The notes under the pieces were generated by a model, which did not search any database, was not told the DNA's origin, and worked only from the letters and a program-made list of their open reading frames with translations. From positions 1 to 35,896 of the forward strand of contig JAUNAV010000014.1 in assembly GCA_030527425.1 (NCBI GenBank): a stretch of DNA of 35,896 bases. Direction: 5' to 3'. A program made the position numbers and the translations under genes. Positions 1-8,474 of the stretch are shown piece by piece (position 1 is the stretch's first letter; every line of letters begins with the position of its first letter). The stretch is from Tissierellia bacterium. Lineage in GTDB: Bacteria > Bacillota > Clostridia > Tissierellales > Peptoniphilaceae.

Positions 1-54
1 TAGCGCCGATGGTACTTAAAGCTTCGGCTTTTGGGAGAGTAGGACATTGCCAAA
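1..54 (+). rRNA. rrf: 5S ribosomal RNA, 3' end only
   Basis: The first bases read GCGCCGATGGTAC, then a small hairpin (AAAGC-TTCG-GCTTT), then TGGGAGAGTAGGACATTGCC. This is the conserved 3' third of bacterial 5S rRNA (helix IV/V and loop E region, then the 3' strand of helix I). The 5' part lies outside the window, so an rRNA operon probably ends here. The exact 3' end is uncertain by a few bases because the pairing 5' strand cannot be seen. A strong intrinsic terminator follows within about 7 bases, which fits the end of an rRNA operon. Confidence 0.9.
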
Positions 55-60
55 TAACTT

Positions 61-87
61 AGCATCGCATCTGCGATGCTTTTTTTT
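61..87 (+). terminator. Intrinsic terminator of the rRNA operon
   Basis: A GC-containing hairpin, AGCATCGC-atct-GCGATGCT, with an 8-bp perfect stem is followed directly by seven T residues (81-87). It lies just after the 5S rRNA and before the next gene, so it most likely ends the rRNA transcript. Confidence 0.92.
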
Positions 88-141
88 ATAATCTATAGTA
101 GAATGTTTGTAAATGTTAAGTAATAAAGAAAGGAGATTATT

Positions 142-1221
142 GTGAAGAAAAATCATGTTAGCTTAAACAATGTAATTCATTATGCAGGAGCGCTAATAGC
201 TTTACTTTTAGGATCAGGATTTGCTACAGGACAAGAGATATTACAGTATTTTGCAGCTTTCGGTTATAAAGGATTATTTGGAGCATTCATATTTTATATT
301 TTATTATCTTACATATCCACTGCATTTATAGCAGCTGGCTACAGAGAGGATTTTCAGAATTCAAATGATATTTTCACTTATTTTTGTGGAAAGTATATAG
401 GTAGATTTTTAGATTATTTTTGTGTATTATTTAATTTTTTATCATTTACTGTCATGATTTCTGGTGCATCTGCAACTGGAATGGAGCATTATGGTTGGAC
501 TAATATGACAGGTGCTATATTTATAAGTGTGCTTACAATTGTAGTTGTTTCTTTAGGTTTGAAGAATATTGTAGAAATAATTGGAAAAATTGGACCTATT
601 ATTATATTGATCTCAATATTTGTTGCTGTAGTTGGTATAATAATGCATGTTTCTAATGCAGAAAATGCTAGCGAAATGGCTAAAGTATTAATAGAAAGTG
701 GTAAAGTCAAAACAGCAGGTTCAAATTTTATAATGGCTATAATAAGTTATATAGGTGTAAATATTTTATGGATTGCTCCTTTTTTATCAAGTATAGGTAA
801 GACTGGAAATAGTCTAAAAGAAGTTAAAAAAGGTACATTGTATGGTTCATTTGGATTTTCAGTGGCTATTTTATTAATGGCTTGCGCAATTTTCTTTTCG
901 ATAGATAAAGTAGGAACAAGTCAAATCCCGACTTTATTATTAGCAAAAGAAATACATCCAATGCTCAGTAATGTATTTTCAATTATTATATTAATAGGCA
1001 TTTTTACTACTGCTGTGCCATTTTTATATAATGTAATATCTAGATTTTTTAAAGAAGGAGACATTCAATTTAAAGTTGTAACAATAATTCTTGGAATAAT
1101 AGGATTATATATAGGCATAGCCTTGGATTTTAATATTTTGGTTAATTATGTCTATGGACTCAGTGGTTTTATCGGTGTTATAATGTTCTTTTTTGTAATT
1201 TATAAAAACATAAAAAAATAA
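142..1221 (+). CDS. YkvI-family integral membrane protein
   Basis: This 359-residue, very hydrophobic protein has about ten predicted membrane helices and almost no soluble part. The N-terminal segment carries LLLGSGFATGQEI (residues about 22-34), the hallmark I associate with the YkvI group (COG3949), distant relatives of the APC/LeuT-fold amino-acid transporters. Unwound helix 1 segments of this glycine-rich type bind substrate in that fold. The substrate is unknown, so transport is an inference from fold. The start is GTG at 142, preceded by AAGGAGAT (129-136) at good spacing. The gene stands alone between the rRNA terminator and a convergent helicase gene, sharing a bidirectional hairpin at its 3' end. 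I see no convincing promoter; a weak TAGAAT at 99-104 lacks a matching -35. Confidence 0.8.
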   Translation: MKKNHVSLNNVIHYAGALIALLLGSGFATGQEILQYFAAFGYKGLFGAFIFYILLSYISTAFIAAGYREDFQNSNDIFTYFCGKYIGRFLDYFCVLFNFLSFTVMISGASATGMEHYGWTNMTGAIFISVLTIVVVSLGLKNIVEIIGKIGPIIILISIFVAVVGIIMHVSNAENASEMAKVLIESGKVKTAGSNFIMAIISYIGVNILWIAPFLSSIGKTGNSLKEVKKGTLYGSFGFSVAILLMACAIFFSIDKVGTSQIPTLLLAKEIHPMLSNVFSIIILIGIFTTAVPFLYNVISRFFKEGDIQFKVVTIILGIIGLYIGIALDFNILVNYVYGLSGFIGVIMFFFVIYKNIKK

Positions 1222-1251
1222 AAGCCAAGATGAACTATTTCATTTTGGCTT
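1222..1251. terminator. Bidirectional terminator between ykvI-like gene and helicase
   Basis: AAGCCAAGATG and CATTTTGGCTT form an 11-bp stem with one G-U pair around an 8-base loop, exactly filling the gap between two convergent genes. The A-rich stretch at 1211-1221 becomes a good U-tract for the minus-strand transcript. The plus-strand side has only a poor T-run, so it should work best for the helicase. Confidence 0.8.
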
Positions 1252-3051
1252 CTATTTTGATTTTAATACAAAATCATAGAATTGAGATTTTTCACATTTG
1301 ATATTATTTCTTGACTTCAAAGTAATTAAATGTAATTTATTTTTTGCTCTTGTCACGGCTACATAAAATATTCTTCTTTCTTCTTCTATTAAGTCTATTT
1401 GATTTTTATCCGAATGAGATATAGGAAACTCATTTTCGACTAAATCTATTACAAATACTTGATCAAATTCTAAACCCTTAACGCCATGAATGGTAGATAG
1501 TGAGATGTTTGTATTGACTTTATTATTTAATAATTTTTTAAAAATACTAATTTTATCATATAATTCGTTCAAATCATTTAAATCTTTACAAAAGTATTCT
1601 AATGTTTCAAAGTAAATATCTTTATTAACAATAATTTGCTTATATTTATGGCTAACACTATAAATATAATTGCTATATCCTAAATGATTGGCTATGAAGC
1701 TAATCTTTTTTGCCAAACTTAATTTTTTTATATGATAAAATTCCTTTTTTTTCTTATCAAATAATTCAATATAAAAGTCATTGAGGTTTAATTTATCTGA
1801 AAGAAAATCGAAAATATTCATATTCTTAGGTTTAAATTTTAAATAATCTATCCATTCTTTTTTTATATATGCATCTATTTTATAATATATCTTTTCAAAA
1901 AGCTCTAGATCTTTTTGATCTTCACTAAAATTTATAATATCTATTACATCCTTAAGAATTTTAGATTCAAAAAAATCTAGTTTTGAATTTATTACTGAAA
2001 ATTTAATATTTTTATTATATAGAAAATTCATTAAGCTGATTGCAGAAATATTATTTCTATATATAATGGCATTAGTTGAATTTGAATCAATATTTTTTAT
2101 TATGTATTCATATTCTGAAAGATTATTTTTTGTATATTTTGCTTTGATCTTACCTTTTTTATCATTGACACTTCTAACTTCTTTAATATATCTTTTTTTA
2201 TTTTGTCTTATAAAAGTATCTGCTAGATTTACTATATTTTTTTGAGATCTATGATTTTCATTTAAATAAATGACTTTTACATTGGGATATACTTTTTTTA
2301 AATTTAGTAAATAATCAGGATTAGCACCTCGAAATGAATAAATAGATTGATCATCATCTGCTACAATCATAAGATTATTTTCTGGATAAATTAATTTTTC
2401 AATTATTTTAAATTGTAACAATGACGTATCTTGTCCTTCATCTATTTGTACATACTTATATTGCCTTTTTAATCTCTTTAAAAGATTTTGATCTGTCTGT
2501 AAAAAATTATAAGCTATTATTTGCATATCATCGAAATCAAAGTAGTGATTTTCTTTTTTAAAACTTTCATATTGATAAAATATATTTTTTATATTTTTGA
2601 CATTTATATTATCTAAATAATCTACATCAAGCATGGAATTTTTCATTAGACTGATAGCTGTAAAAAAGGCATCATTTTCTTCTTTTGGAATTGCTTTATT
2701 ATTTATCTTTTTATAAATATCTCTGAGTAAATGATATTTATTATAATTGTTCTCATCTTCTAGCAAACGCAATTGCTTATTTTCCTTTTTTAATTTATAT
2801 CTTATAATTAGATAGCATAGTGCATGTATTGTCATAAAATTGACATTTTTATCTTTAAATCTCTTTCTCATATCATCTGCTTGAGATTTACTAAAAGTTA
2901 TTGACAAAACATGTTTAGGATCTATAGTTTTAGATAATTGCCTAATTCTTTCTAATAATACTGTAGTTTTTCCAGCACCTGGTACAGCAAGGACAAGGGC
3001 AGGTCCTTTTTTATGATTAATAGCATCTAATTGTGACTTAGTAAATTTCAT
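1252..3051 (-). CDS. UvrD/PcrA-like superfamily 1 DNA helicase (short form)
   Basis: ATP-dependent 3'-5' DNA helicase of the UvrD/Rep family. All SF1A motifs are visible in order: Q-motif glutamine in TKSQLDAI, Walker A VPGAGKTT near residues 25-32, motif II DEGQD, motif III DDDQSIYSFRGA, motif IV NHRSQKNI, motif V STIHGVKGLEFD and motif VI EERRIFYVAVTRAK. At about 600 residues it is clearly shorter than PcrA/UvrD (about 720-750), mainly by smaller insertion domains and no long C-terminal tail, and it has DEGQD where PcrA has DEYQD. It is therefore probably an accessory repair helicase rather than the essential PcrA. The start chosen is ATG at 3051 (MKFTKSQ). An in-frame GTG six bases upstream (3057) overlaps the GAGGTG ribosome site and is unlikely to be used. 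Transcribed alone, divergently from the nitroreductase. Confidence 0.9.
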   Translation of the reverse strand: MKFTKSQLDAINHKKGPALVLAVPGAGKTTVLLERIRQLSKTIDPKHVLSITFSKSQADDMRKRFKDKNVNFMTIHALCYLIIRYKLKKENKQLRLLEDENNYNKYHLLRDIYKKINNKAIPKEENDAFFTAISLMKNSMLDVDYLDNINVKNIKNIFYQYESFKKENHYFDFDDMQIIAYNFLQTDQNLLKRLKRQYKYVQIDEGQDTSLLQFKIIEKLIYPENNLMIVADDDQSIYSFRGANPDYLLNLKKVYPNVKVIYLNENHRSQKNIVNLADTFIRQNKKRYIKEVRSVNDKKGKIKAKYTKNNLSEYEYIIKNIDSNSTNAIIYRNNISAISLMNFLYNKNIKFSVINSKLDFFESKILKDVIDIINFSEDQKDLELFEKIYYKIDAYIKKEWIDYLKFKPKNMNIFDFLSDKLNLNDFYIELFDKKKKEFYHIKKLSLAKKISFIANHLGYSNYIYSVSHKYKQIIVNKDIYFETLEYFCKDLNDLNELYDKISIFKKLLNNKVNTNISLSTIHGVKGLEFDQVFVIDLVENEFPISHSDKNQIDLIEEERRIFYVAVTRAKNKLHLITLKSRNNIKCEKSQFYDFVLKSK

Positions 3052-3097
3052 AATCACCTCTTTTAGTTATAATACCATATTTTTTTTATTAAATGTA

Positions 3098-3106
3098 TGT
3101 TAAAAT
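3098..3106 (+). promoter_or_regulatory. Possible extended -10 promoter for the nitroreductase
   Basis: TGTTAAAAT is an extended -10 element (TGn then TAAAAT at 3101-3106), about 32 bases before the chosen start at 3138. The region where a -35 would lie is only a T-run without a good match, so this is a weak call. Confidence 0.4.
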
Positions 3107-3137
3107 AATAATAAGGGAGAGTAAAGGAGATGAAAGT

Positions 3138-3929
3138 ATGTTAATGAATAATTTTTTAAAGACTAGAACATCAACGAGATCTTTTAAAAATAAGGAAATT
3201 AAGAAAGATACTGTAAAGAAACTATATGAGTTACTCAAAGAAAAGTCTGAAAATCTCAATAATTGTGGTTTTCTTTTTAATAACAATGGAGATATAGTTT
3301 TTGAACAATTGGAAGGCGTAGGTGGATATCAGGGCTTGATGATTAAATCTCCAGCATATATAGCATTAAATACATTTGATGATAATCCAAAAAGCTATAT
3401 TGAAGGAAGTTACCATATGGAAGACTTAATTACTGAATTAGAAGAGTTGGGACTAGCATCTTGTTGGATTTCTTTAAAAGATGTAGATGAAACCGTTAAA
3501 AAAACTGTATTTAATTACAATAGTGGTAAAGTTGATTATGCATTGTCAATAGGTTATCCTCAAAGAAATGAAATTCATGAGAATTCTTCAAGTGATAGAA
3601 TAGGTATTGATAAATTTGTATTTATTGATGATTTTTATACTCCAGCTACTATAGAGGAATTAGAGCTTAGAGGACTTGATGATTTATTTTATTATTTAAG
3701 ATTTGCTCCATCAACATATAATAAGCAGCCATGGAGATTTGTATTAGATGGAGATATCGTTAAATTATATACTGAAGATTATAGTGGAGTCGAAAATTTA
3801 GTAGATTGCGGTATAATTATGTATTATTTTAAAAAGCTGGCTGAATCTTTAGCTATTGATACAAAATGGGATATAGATCCTAAATTGGAAGATGAAAAAT
3901 ATCAATATATTGCAGAGACTAGAATCTAA
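3138..3929 (+). CDS. Nitroreductase-family flavoprotein (TM1586 type)
   Basis: FMN-dependent nitroreductase-fold protein, 263 residues. The N terminus TRTSTRSFKNKEI is the typical FMN-phosphate-binding arginine cluster (RTSxRxF). A second copy-like segment, LRFAPSTYNKQPWRF, matches the SPSxxNxQPWxF motif of the second lobe. Two such half-domains in one chain suggest the TM1586-type putative nitroreductases, which form the two-lobed fold within one subunit. The substrate is not known. The start is ATG at 3138, with AAGGAG at 3124-3129 and 8-base spacing. An upstream ATG at 3093 would add 15 residues but has no ribosome site and would overlap the probable promoter. A terminator follows directly. 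Monocistronic by its surroundings. Confidence 0.82.
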   Translation: MLMNNFLKTRTSTRSFKNKEIKKDTVKKLYELLKEKSENLNNCGFLFNNNGDIVFEQLEGVGGYQGLMIKSPAYIALNTFDDNPKSYIEGSYHMEDLITELEELGLASCWISLKDVDETVKKTVFNYNSGKVDYALSIGYPQRNEIHENSSSDRIGIDKFVFIDDFYTPATIEELELRGLDDLFYYLRFAPSTYNKQPWRFVLDGDIVKLYTEDYSGVENLVDCGIIMYYFKKLAESLAIDTKWDIDPKLEDEKYQYIAETRI

Positions 3930-3931
3930 TT

Positions 3932-3956
3932 AAGTGCACTTTGATGTGCGCTTTTT
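3932..3956 (+). terminator. Intrinsic terminator after the nitroreductase
   Basis: AAGTGCAC-tttgat-GTGCGCTT forms an 8-bp stem with one T-G wobble, followed by TTTTT (3952-3956). It lies 3 bases past the nitroreductase stop codon. Confidence 0.85.
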
Positions 3957-3970
3957 AGTTAGGAGTTTAA

Positions 3971-4771
3971 ATGATAAAATTAAAAACAAAAGAACAAATA
4001 CAAAAAATGAGAGAAGCATCAGAAATTTTGTGCAAGACTCATTTAGCATTACAAAAAATATTAAAACCTGGACTTAGCACTTTACAATTGGACAAATTTG
4101 CTCATGATTTTATGATATATAAAAAGGCAAAACCAGCGCAATTAGGTTATATGGGGTTTCCATATTCTTTATGTACATCAGTTAATGATGAAATATGTCA
4201 TGGATTTCCTACAGATTATAGATTAAAAGAAGGAGATTTGATTTCAATTGATAATGTAGTTGAATATAATGGAGGCCTAGCTGATTCATGTTGGAGTTAT
4301 AAAATAGGAGAAGTAAGTGAAGAGGTCTCCAAATTATATGATGTAACATATAATAGTTTAATGAGAGCTATTGAAGTATCGCAAGTAGGATATAGGCTTG
4401 GCGATATCGGGCATGCTATACAAGAGTATGTAGAAGAAAACGGATTTTCAGTTGTAAGAGAATTTACAGGTCATGGAATCGGAGATGAAATGCATGAAGA
4501 TCCACAAGTATTACATTATGGCAAAGCTGGAAGAGGACAAAGGTTAGAAGAAAATATGGTCTTTACAATCGAGCCTATGGTTAATATTGGACATTGGAAA
4601 TCCAAATTAGATGATAATGGATGGACAGCAAGAACTATAGATAATAAAGTATCTTGTCAATTTGAACATCAGATTGTAATCACAAATTCAAAACCAGAAA
4701 TACTCACAGACCAAAATAAATATTCTCTTAGTAAAGAGGATAACGAGTTTATAAGCAATTATAAATTATAA
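3971..4771 (+). CDS. map: Methionine aminopeptidase, type I
   Basis: Removes the initiator methionine from new proteins in the cytoplasm. The M24 'pita-bread' metallopeptidase ligands are all present: two aspartates in LISIDNVVEYNGGLADSC, histidine in FTGHGIGD, glutamate in FTIEPMV and glutamate in CQFEHQIV. The substrate histidines are in CHGFP and EMHEDP. Length (266) and the absence of the type II insert make it type I. There is no SEC-C zinc tail. It resembles the second MetAP of Gram-positives (B. subtilis YflG group) rather than the ribosomal-operon copy, but that is a family-level impression. The start ATG follows TTAGGAG (3959-3965). The gene ends at a perfect bidirectional hairpin shared with convergent tdk. 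Confidence 0.93.
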   Translation: MIKLKTKEQIQKMREASEILCKTHLALQKILKPGLSTLQLDKFAHDFMIYKKAKPAQLGYMGFPYSLCTSVNDEICHGFPTDYRLKEGDLISIDNVVEYNGGLADSCWSYKIGEVSEEVSKLYDVTYNSLMRAIEVSQVGYRLGDIGHAIQEYVEENGFSVVREFTGHGIGDEMHEDPQVLHYGKAGRGQRLEENMVFTIEPMVNIGHWKSKLDDNGWTARTIDNKVSCQFEHQIVITNSKPEILTDQNKYSLSKEDNEFISNYKL

Positions 4772-4775
4772 TTTT

Positions 4776-4807
4776 AAAGGCTATTGCACCATTTGCAATA
4801 GCCTTTT
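4776..4807. terminator. Bidirectional terminator between map and tdk
   Basis: AAAGGCTATTGCA and TGCAATAGCCTTT form a perfect 13-bp stem with a CCATT loop. A-rich sequence on the left and T-rich sequence on the right supply U-tracts for both directions. It overlaps the first base of the tdk stop codon and probably ends both map and the ychF-tdk transcript. Confidence 0.92.
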
Positions 4808-5420
4808 ATTGATCTTCGGAAATATCTAATTTTATTTGTATTTTATTTTCTTCTCTTTGACGCATTTTTTCTTGATAGCAATGTCTGCATAATGGTTCGT
4901 ATTTTTCTTCGCTACCTATTTCAATTCTTTCTTCCTTTTCACTTTTTCTAAAAGAAACCCAAGCATCCTCGCCACAACTTGCACAAATTGCATGATGCTT
5001 TTCAAGCTCATCTGCCAAGGGCATTATTTCTTTCATTATTTCAAATGGTCTAGCTTTGTAATCCATGTCTAGCCCTGAAACAACTACAATAATATTGGAT
5101 TTTATTAATTCATTAAAAATATCAATAACTTCGCTTGGTTCATTTTCAAAAAATTGAATTTCATCGATGCCGATAGCATCAACTTCATTTTTATTCTTAT
5201 AATCAAGAATTTCTTTTAGATCATTAATTCTTAAAGCATCAACTTTTTTATTATCATGAGTTACAATTTTTTCTTCATCTTTTCTATTATCTATATAAGG
5301 TTTAAAAGCAACAACTTTATATTTTGCGATTTTCAATCTAAAAAGTTCACGCCATAAAGATGTCGTTTTACCTGAAAACATTGAACCTGTATGAACAATT
5401 AATTTACCTTGTTTTTTCAT
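4806..5420 (-). CDS. tdk: Thymidine kinase, type II
   Basis: Phosphorylates thymidine to dTMP in the salvage pathway. The N-terminal P-loop is GSMFSGKTT. The Walker B segment is IGIDEIQFF (catalytic glutamate in the DEIQF motif), the lasso/lid region is GLDMDYKARPF, and the zinc site is two cysteine pairs, CASC and CRHC, typical of the tetrameric type II enzymes. About 204 residues is the usual size. Three ATG codons stand in a row (5426, 5423, 5420). The only ribosome site, AGGA at 5428-5431, overlaps the upstream ychF stop. It is 1, 4 and 7 bases from these ATGs, so the third is preferred. Second gene of a ychF-tdk transcript, probably translationally coupled to ychF. Confidence 0.95.
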   Translation of the reverse strand: MKKQGKLIVHTGSMFSGKTTSLWRELFRLKIAKYKVVAFKPYIDNRKDEEKIVTHDNKKVDALRINDLKEILDYKNKNEVDAIGIDEIQFFENEPSEVIDIFNELIKSNIIVVVSGLDMDYKARPFEIMKEIMPLADELEKHHAICASCGEDAWVSFRKSEKEERIEIGSEEKYEPLCRHCYQEKMRQREENKIQIKLDISEDQ

Positions 5421-5429
5421 CATCATATC

Positions 5430-6524
5430 CTATACATTGAATTTAAAATTAGTTATATCTCCATCTTTCATTATATAATCTTTACCTTGCATTTTTAAAA
5501 GACCTTTTTCTCTTGCCTTTGAAATTGATCCGCATTCAATTAAAGTTTCATAATCAACAATTTCAGCTTTTATAAAGCCTCTTTGTATATCAGAATGAAT
5601 TTTACCAGCAGCTTCTACTGCTGTTGTACCCTTTTTAATTGTCCAAGCTCTCGTTTCATCTTCTCCTGTAGTTAAAAATGATATTAAATTTAAAGTATCA
5701 TAAGAATCTTTAATTAACTTATCACAACCAGACTCTTTTATACCAAGCATTTGTAAAAATTCTTCTTTTTCATCTTCTTCTAATTCAGATATTTCTTGTT
5801 CAATTTTGGCTGATACAATAGTCACTTTACTATTTTCTGTTTTTGCGAATTCTCTGACTTCATTAACAAATTTATTATTTTTAGCATTATCTGCCAAATC
5901 TTCTTCACCTACATTGCATACATATATTATAGGCTTTGTACTCAGTAATTGATAACTTTTTAATAGCTCTAAATCTTCATTTTTTAAATCTAAGACCCTT
6001 GCACTTTTACCTTGCTCTAAAACATCTTTTATTCTTTTTAAAAGTTCAACTTCGCTTCGAACACTTTTATCAGATTTCGCTATTTTTTCTCTTTTTACTA
6101 ATATTTTATCTACAAGGTCCAAATCAGATAAGATGAGCTCATAATTAATAGTTTCAATATCTCTTAATGGATTAACTGAACCGTCAACATGAGTTATATT
6201 TTCATCTTCGAAACATCTTAATACTTCAACTATTGCATTAGTCTCTCTTATATTTGATAAAAATTTATTTCCAAGCCCTTCACCTTTGCTTGCTCCTTTT
6301 ACAAGACCAGCAATATCAAAAAATTCTATAGCTGCTGGTACAACTTTTTTCGAATTATGCATCTTAGATAATACCCTAATTCTTTCATCCGGAACATTTA
6401 CTAATCCAACATTTGGATCTATAGTACAAAAAGGATAATTGGCTACATCAGCACCTGCTTTTGTTATAGCATTAAATAATGTGGATTTTCCTACATTTGG
6501 AAGTCCTACAATTCCCAATTTCAT
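5430..6524 (-). CDS. ychF: YchF/OLA1-family P-loop ATPase
   Basis: Ribosome-associated Obg-family NTPase that prefers ATP; in other bacteria it is linked to stress and redox responses. G1 is GLPNVGKST directly at the N terminus, and G3 is DIAGLVKGASKGEGLGNKFL, the very conserved YchF switch region. The base-recognition motif is NVGE, where GTPases have NKxD, which fits ATP preference. The C terminus is a TGS domain (ISFLTTGEDETRAW, then GFIKAEIV). At 364 residues it has the family length. The start is ATG at 6524 (MKLGIVGLP), after GAGAGTGAT, a partial match to the anti-SD complement. A longer reading to 6593 would run through its own promoter and is rejected. Forms an operon with tdk. Confidence 0.96.
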   Translation of the reverse strand: MKLGIVGLPNVGKSTLFNAITKAGADVANYPFCTIDPNVGLVNVPDERIRVLSKMHNSKKVVPAAIEFFDIAGLVKGASKGEGLGNKFLSNIRETNAIVEVLRCFEDENITHVDGSVNPLRDIETINYELILSDLDLVDKILVKREKIAKSDKSVRSEVELLKRIKDVLEQGKSARVLDLKNEDLELLKSYQLLSTKPIIYVCNVGEEDLADNAKNNKFVNEVREFAKTENSKVTIVSAKIEQEISELEEDEKEEFLQMLGIKESGCDKLIKDSYDTLNLISFLTTGEDETRAWTIKKGTTAVEAAGKIHSDIQRGFIKAEIVDYETLIECGSISKAREKGLLKMQGKDYIMKDGDITNFKFNV

Positions 6525-6564
6525 AATATCACTCTCTTTTCTATAAACTATTCGAACAAGTTTT

Positions 6565-6593
6565 ATTATAATGTTAAGTATAAAAAAAATCAA
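6565..6593 (-). promoter_or_regulatory. Sigma-A-type promoter of ychF-tdk
   Basis: On the minus strand, TTGATT (6588-6593) and a perfect TATAAT (6565-6570) are separated by 17 bases. The -10 lies about 40 bases before the ychF ATG. The element abuts the promoter of the divergent aminopeptidase gene. Confidence 0.75.
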
Positions 6594-6594
6594 T

Positions 6595-6624
6595 TTAGTA
6601 AAGGATAAATATAAATGGTATAAT
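6595..6624 (+). promoter_or_regulatory. Extended -10 promoter of the aminopeptidase P gene
   Basis: TGGTATAAT gives a perfect -10 (6619-6624) with an extended TG. A weak -35 candidate, TTAGTA, sits at 6595-6600 with an 18-base spacer. The -10 ends 24 bases before the chosen ATG at 6649. Confidence 0.7.
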
Positions 6625-6648
6625 CAAAAACAAGGAGAGTGTAGGAGA

Positions 6649-8415
6649 ATGATAATTGATAAATTAACAGAATTAAGACAAATGATGCAAGAAAGAAATA
6701 TAGATGCATATATAGTAACTACATCTGATCCGCATCAATCAGAGTATTTAGCTGATTATTATAAAACGAGAGAATTTATTACAGGTTTTAGTGGTTCATA
6801 TGGAACCTTTGTTATTACAGAGAATAAAGCTGGTCTATGGACTGACAGCAGATATTTTATTCAAGCTGAAAGACAATTAGAATATTCGACCATAGAATTG
6901 TATAAAATGGGTGTGAAAGGTCAAATAAGCTATGAAGAATTTTTGAAAAATGAAGTAAATGAGTTTGGAAAAATTGGTTTTAATGGAGAGTGTTTTTCGA
7001 TTTCTGAGTATAAATCACTTTCTGAAAAAATGGGAAATAGGATGCTCATCTCTGACTTATCTTATGTCGAGGATATGTGGAAAAATAGACCTTCATTACC
7101 GGATTCAAAAATTTGGATATACGATCAAAAGTATACAGGAGAAAGTCTAGAATCTAAGCTAAAAAGACTTAGAAAGATAATGAAAGAAAGAGATTATGAT
7201 TATACTTTTATAGCAGCTCCTGAAGATATTTGTTATCTACTAAATATAAGAGGAGATGATGTCAGTTATAATCCCATAGTTTTATCTTATATGTTAATTA
7301 GTCAAAATAGAGCTTATTTATGCATAGATCAATCTAAGTTAGATGATGATATTAAAGAATACTTTGCAGAGAATAATATTAAAATTCAATCATATAATTA
7401 TATATATGATTTATTAAGGGATATAAAAGGACAAAGCAGAATATATCTCGATCCTAAAAGAACTAATGTAAATATTTATGAATCAATTAACTCAAATGTA
7501 AGAATAATCACAGGTACCAATCTTGTAACTCAAATGAAGGCAATCAAAAATAAAATAGAACTATCTAATGAGAAAAAAGCATATCTTACTGATTGCAAAA
7601 CTTTAATAAAATTTTTTAGGTGGGTTGAAACAGGAGTTATTACAGGCAATTTAACTGAAAGTTTAGCTAGTAAAAAATTACTTGATTTAAGAAAGCAAAA
7701 TAAAAACTTTATTGAAGAATCTTTTGAAACTATAGCAGCATATAAAGAAAATGCAGCAATTGTTCATTATAGTCCAACTAGATCAATTTCAAAGACACTA
7801 AAAAATAGCGGATTATTTTTAGTAGATAGCGGAGCTCATTATCTTGAGGGCACTACTGATATAACTAGAACAATAGTTTTAGGGGAGTTGACTGATAAAG
7901 AAAAAGAAGATTACACAATAGTATTGAAATCTCTAATAATGCTATCTAAAGCTATTTTTAAAGAGGGTACTAATGGACAAAGACTAGATGCTTTTTGTAA
8001 ATATCAAATGTGGCAAAACAAAAGAGATTATTTTCATGGAACAGGTCATGGTATTGGATTTAGCTTAACTGTACATGAAGGTCCACAAAGTATTTCACAA
8101 AATAGCAATGTAATTTTTAGAGAAAATATGACAAGTTCCATTGAACCTGGTATATATGTAGAAAATAGTCACGGAATAAGGCTTGAAAATGAAGTTTATG
8201 TCAAAGAAATAGAAGAAAATGAATTTGGAAAATTTTTAGGATTTGAAACATTGACTTTTCTTCCAATAGATACAAGAGCAATAAAAAAAGATATGCTTAA
8301 TGATGATGAAATTGAGTGGTTAAATAACTATAATACAAAATGTAGAGAAGAATTGTCTCCACTACTAGAAGGCGGTGATCTTCAATATCTAGAAATGATG
8401 ACAAAAGAAATTTAA
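6649..8415 (+). CDS. Xaa-Pro aminopeptidase (aminopeptidase P, three-domain type)
   Basis: Cleaves the N-terminal residue from peptides with proline in position 2; cytoplasmic, no signal peptide. The first half contains two creatinase-N-like domains, with the family's VTTSDPHQSEYL near residue 25 and FITGFSGSYGT. The C-terminal M24 domain holds the two-metal site: DSGAHYLEG, DITRT, GHGIGF with VHEGP, SIEPGIYV and IRLENEV. The 588-residue, three-domain layout matches the XPNPEP1-like long form rather than the about 350-residue PepQ/YpdF enzymes. The start is ATG at 6649. GGAG lies only 2-3 bases from it, but AAGGAGAG at 6632-6639 gives a workable site. An in-frame ATG at 6571 would place the promoter inside the gene and is rejected. 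The 3' end is close to uvrC, so read-through into uvrC-hprK is likely. Confidence 0.93.
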   Translation: MIIDKLTELRQMMQERNIDAYIVTTSDPHQSEYLADYYKTREFITGFSGSYGTFVITENKAGLWTDSRYFIQAERQLEYSTIELYKMGVKGQISYEEFLKNEVNEFGKIGFNGECFSISEYKSLSEKMGNRMLISDLSYVEDMWKNRPSLPDSKIWIYDQKYTGESLESKLKRLRKIMKERDYDYTFIAAPEDICYLLNIRGDDVSYNPIVLSYMLISQNRAYLCIDQSKLDDDIKEYFAENNIKIQSYNYIYDLLRDIKGQSRIYLDPKRTNVNIYESINSNVRIITGTNLVTQMKAIKNKIELSNEKKAYLTDCKTLIKFFRWVETGVITGNLTESLASKKLLDLRKQNKNFIEESFETIAAYKENAAIVHYSPTRSISKTLKNSGLFLVDSGAHYLEGTTDITRTIVLGELTDKEKEDYTIVLKSLIMLSKAIFKEGTNGQRLDAFCKYQMWQNKRDYFHGTGHGIGFSLTVHEGPQSISQNSNVIFRENMTSSIEPGIYVENSHGIRLENEVYVKEIEENEFGKFLGFETLTFLPIDTRAIKKDMLNDDEIEWLNNYNTKCREELSPLLEGGDLQYLEMMTKEI

Positions 8416-8418
8416 TAA

Positions 8419-8474
8419 GTGAGAAAATTAAATATAAATTAAAAACACTGCCCAAGCATCCAGGCGTCTATATA
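8419..8474 (+). other. Upstream coding extension of uvrC without a canonical in-frame start
   Basis: The uvrC reading frame stays open upstream of the first ATG (8475) and spells KLKTLPKHPGVYIM. This is the normal beginning of UvrC and contains the GVY half of the GIY-YIG motif. Upstream of 8475 there is no in-frame ATG, GTG or TTG before the stop at 8376. A GTG at 8419-8421 is in another frame. Reading GTG-AGA-AAA and then shifting back one base at the A4 run (8424-8427) gives MRKIKYKLKTLP, a perfectly reasonable N terminus. So either one A is missing here, or translation starts at a rare codon such as ATT (8427). Confidence 0.7.

Noticed and set aside
3093..3137. Longer N terminus of the nitroreductase from the ATG at 3093
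   Set aside because: It has no ribosome site, would include the probable -10 box, and adds 15 residues not expected in the family. The ATG at 3138 has AAGGAG at ideal spacing.
6525..6648. Longer N termini for YchF (to 6593) and aminopeptidase P (from 6571)
   Set aside because: The two extensions would overlap each other and cover both promoters. YchF proteins start directly with the MKLGIVGLPNVGKS-type P-loop.
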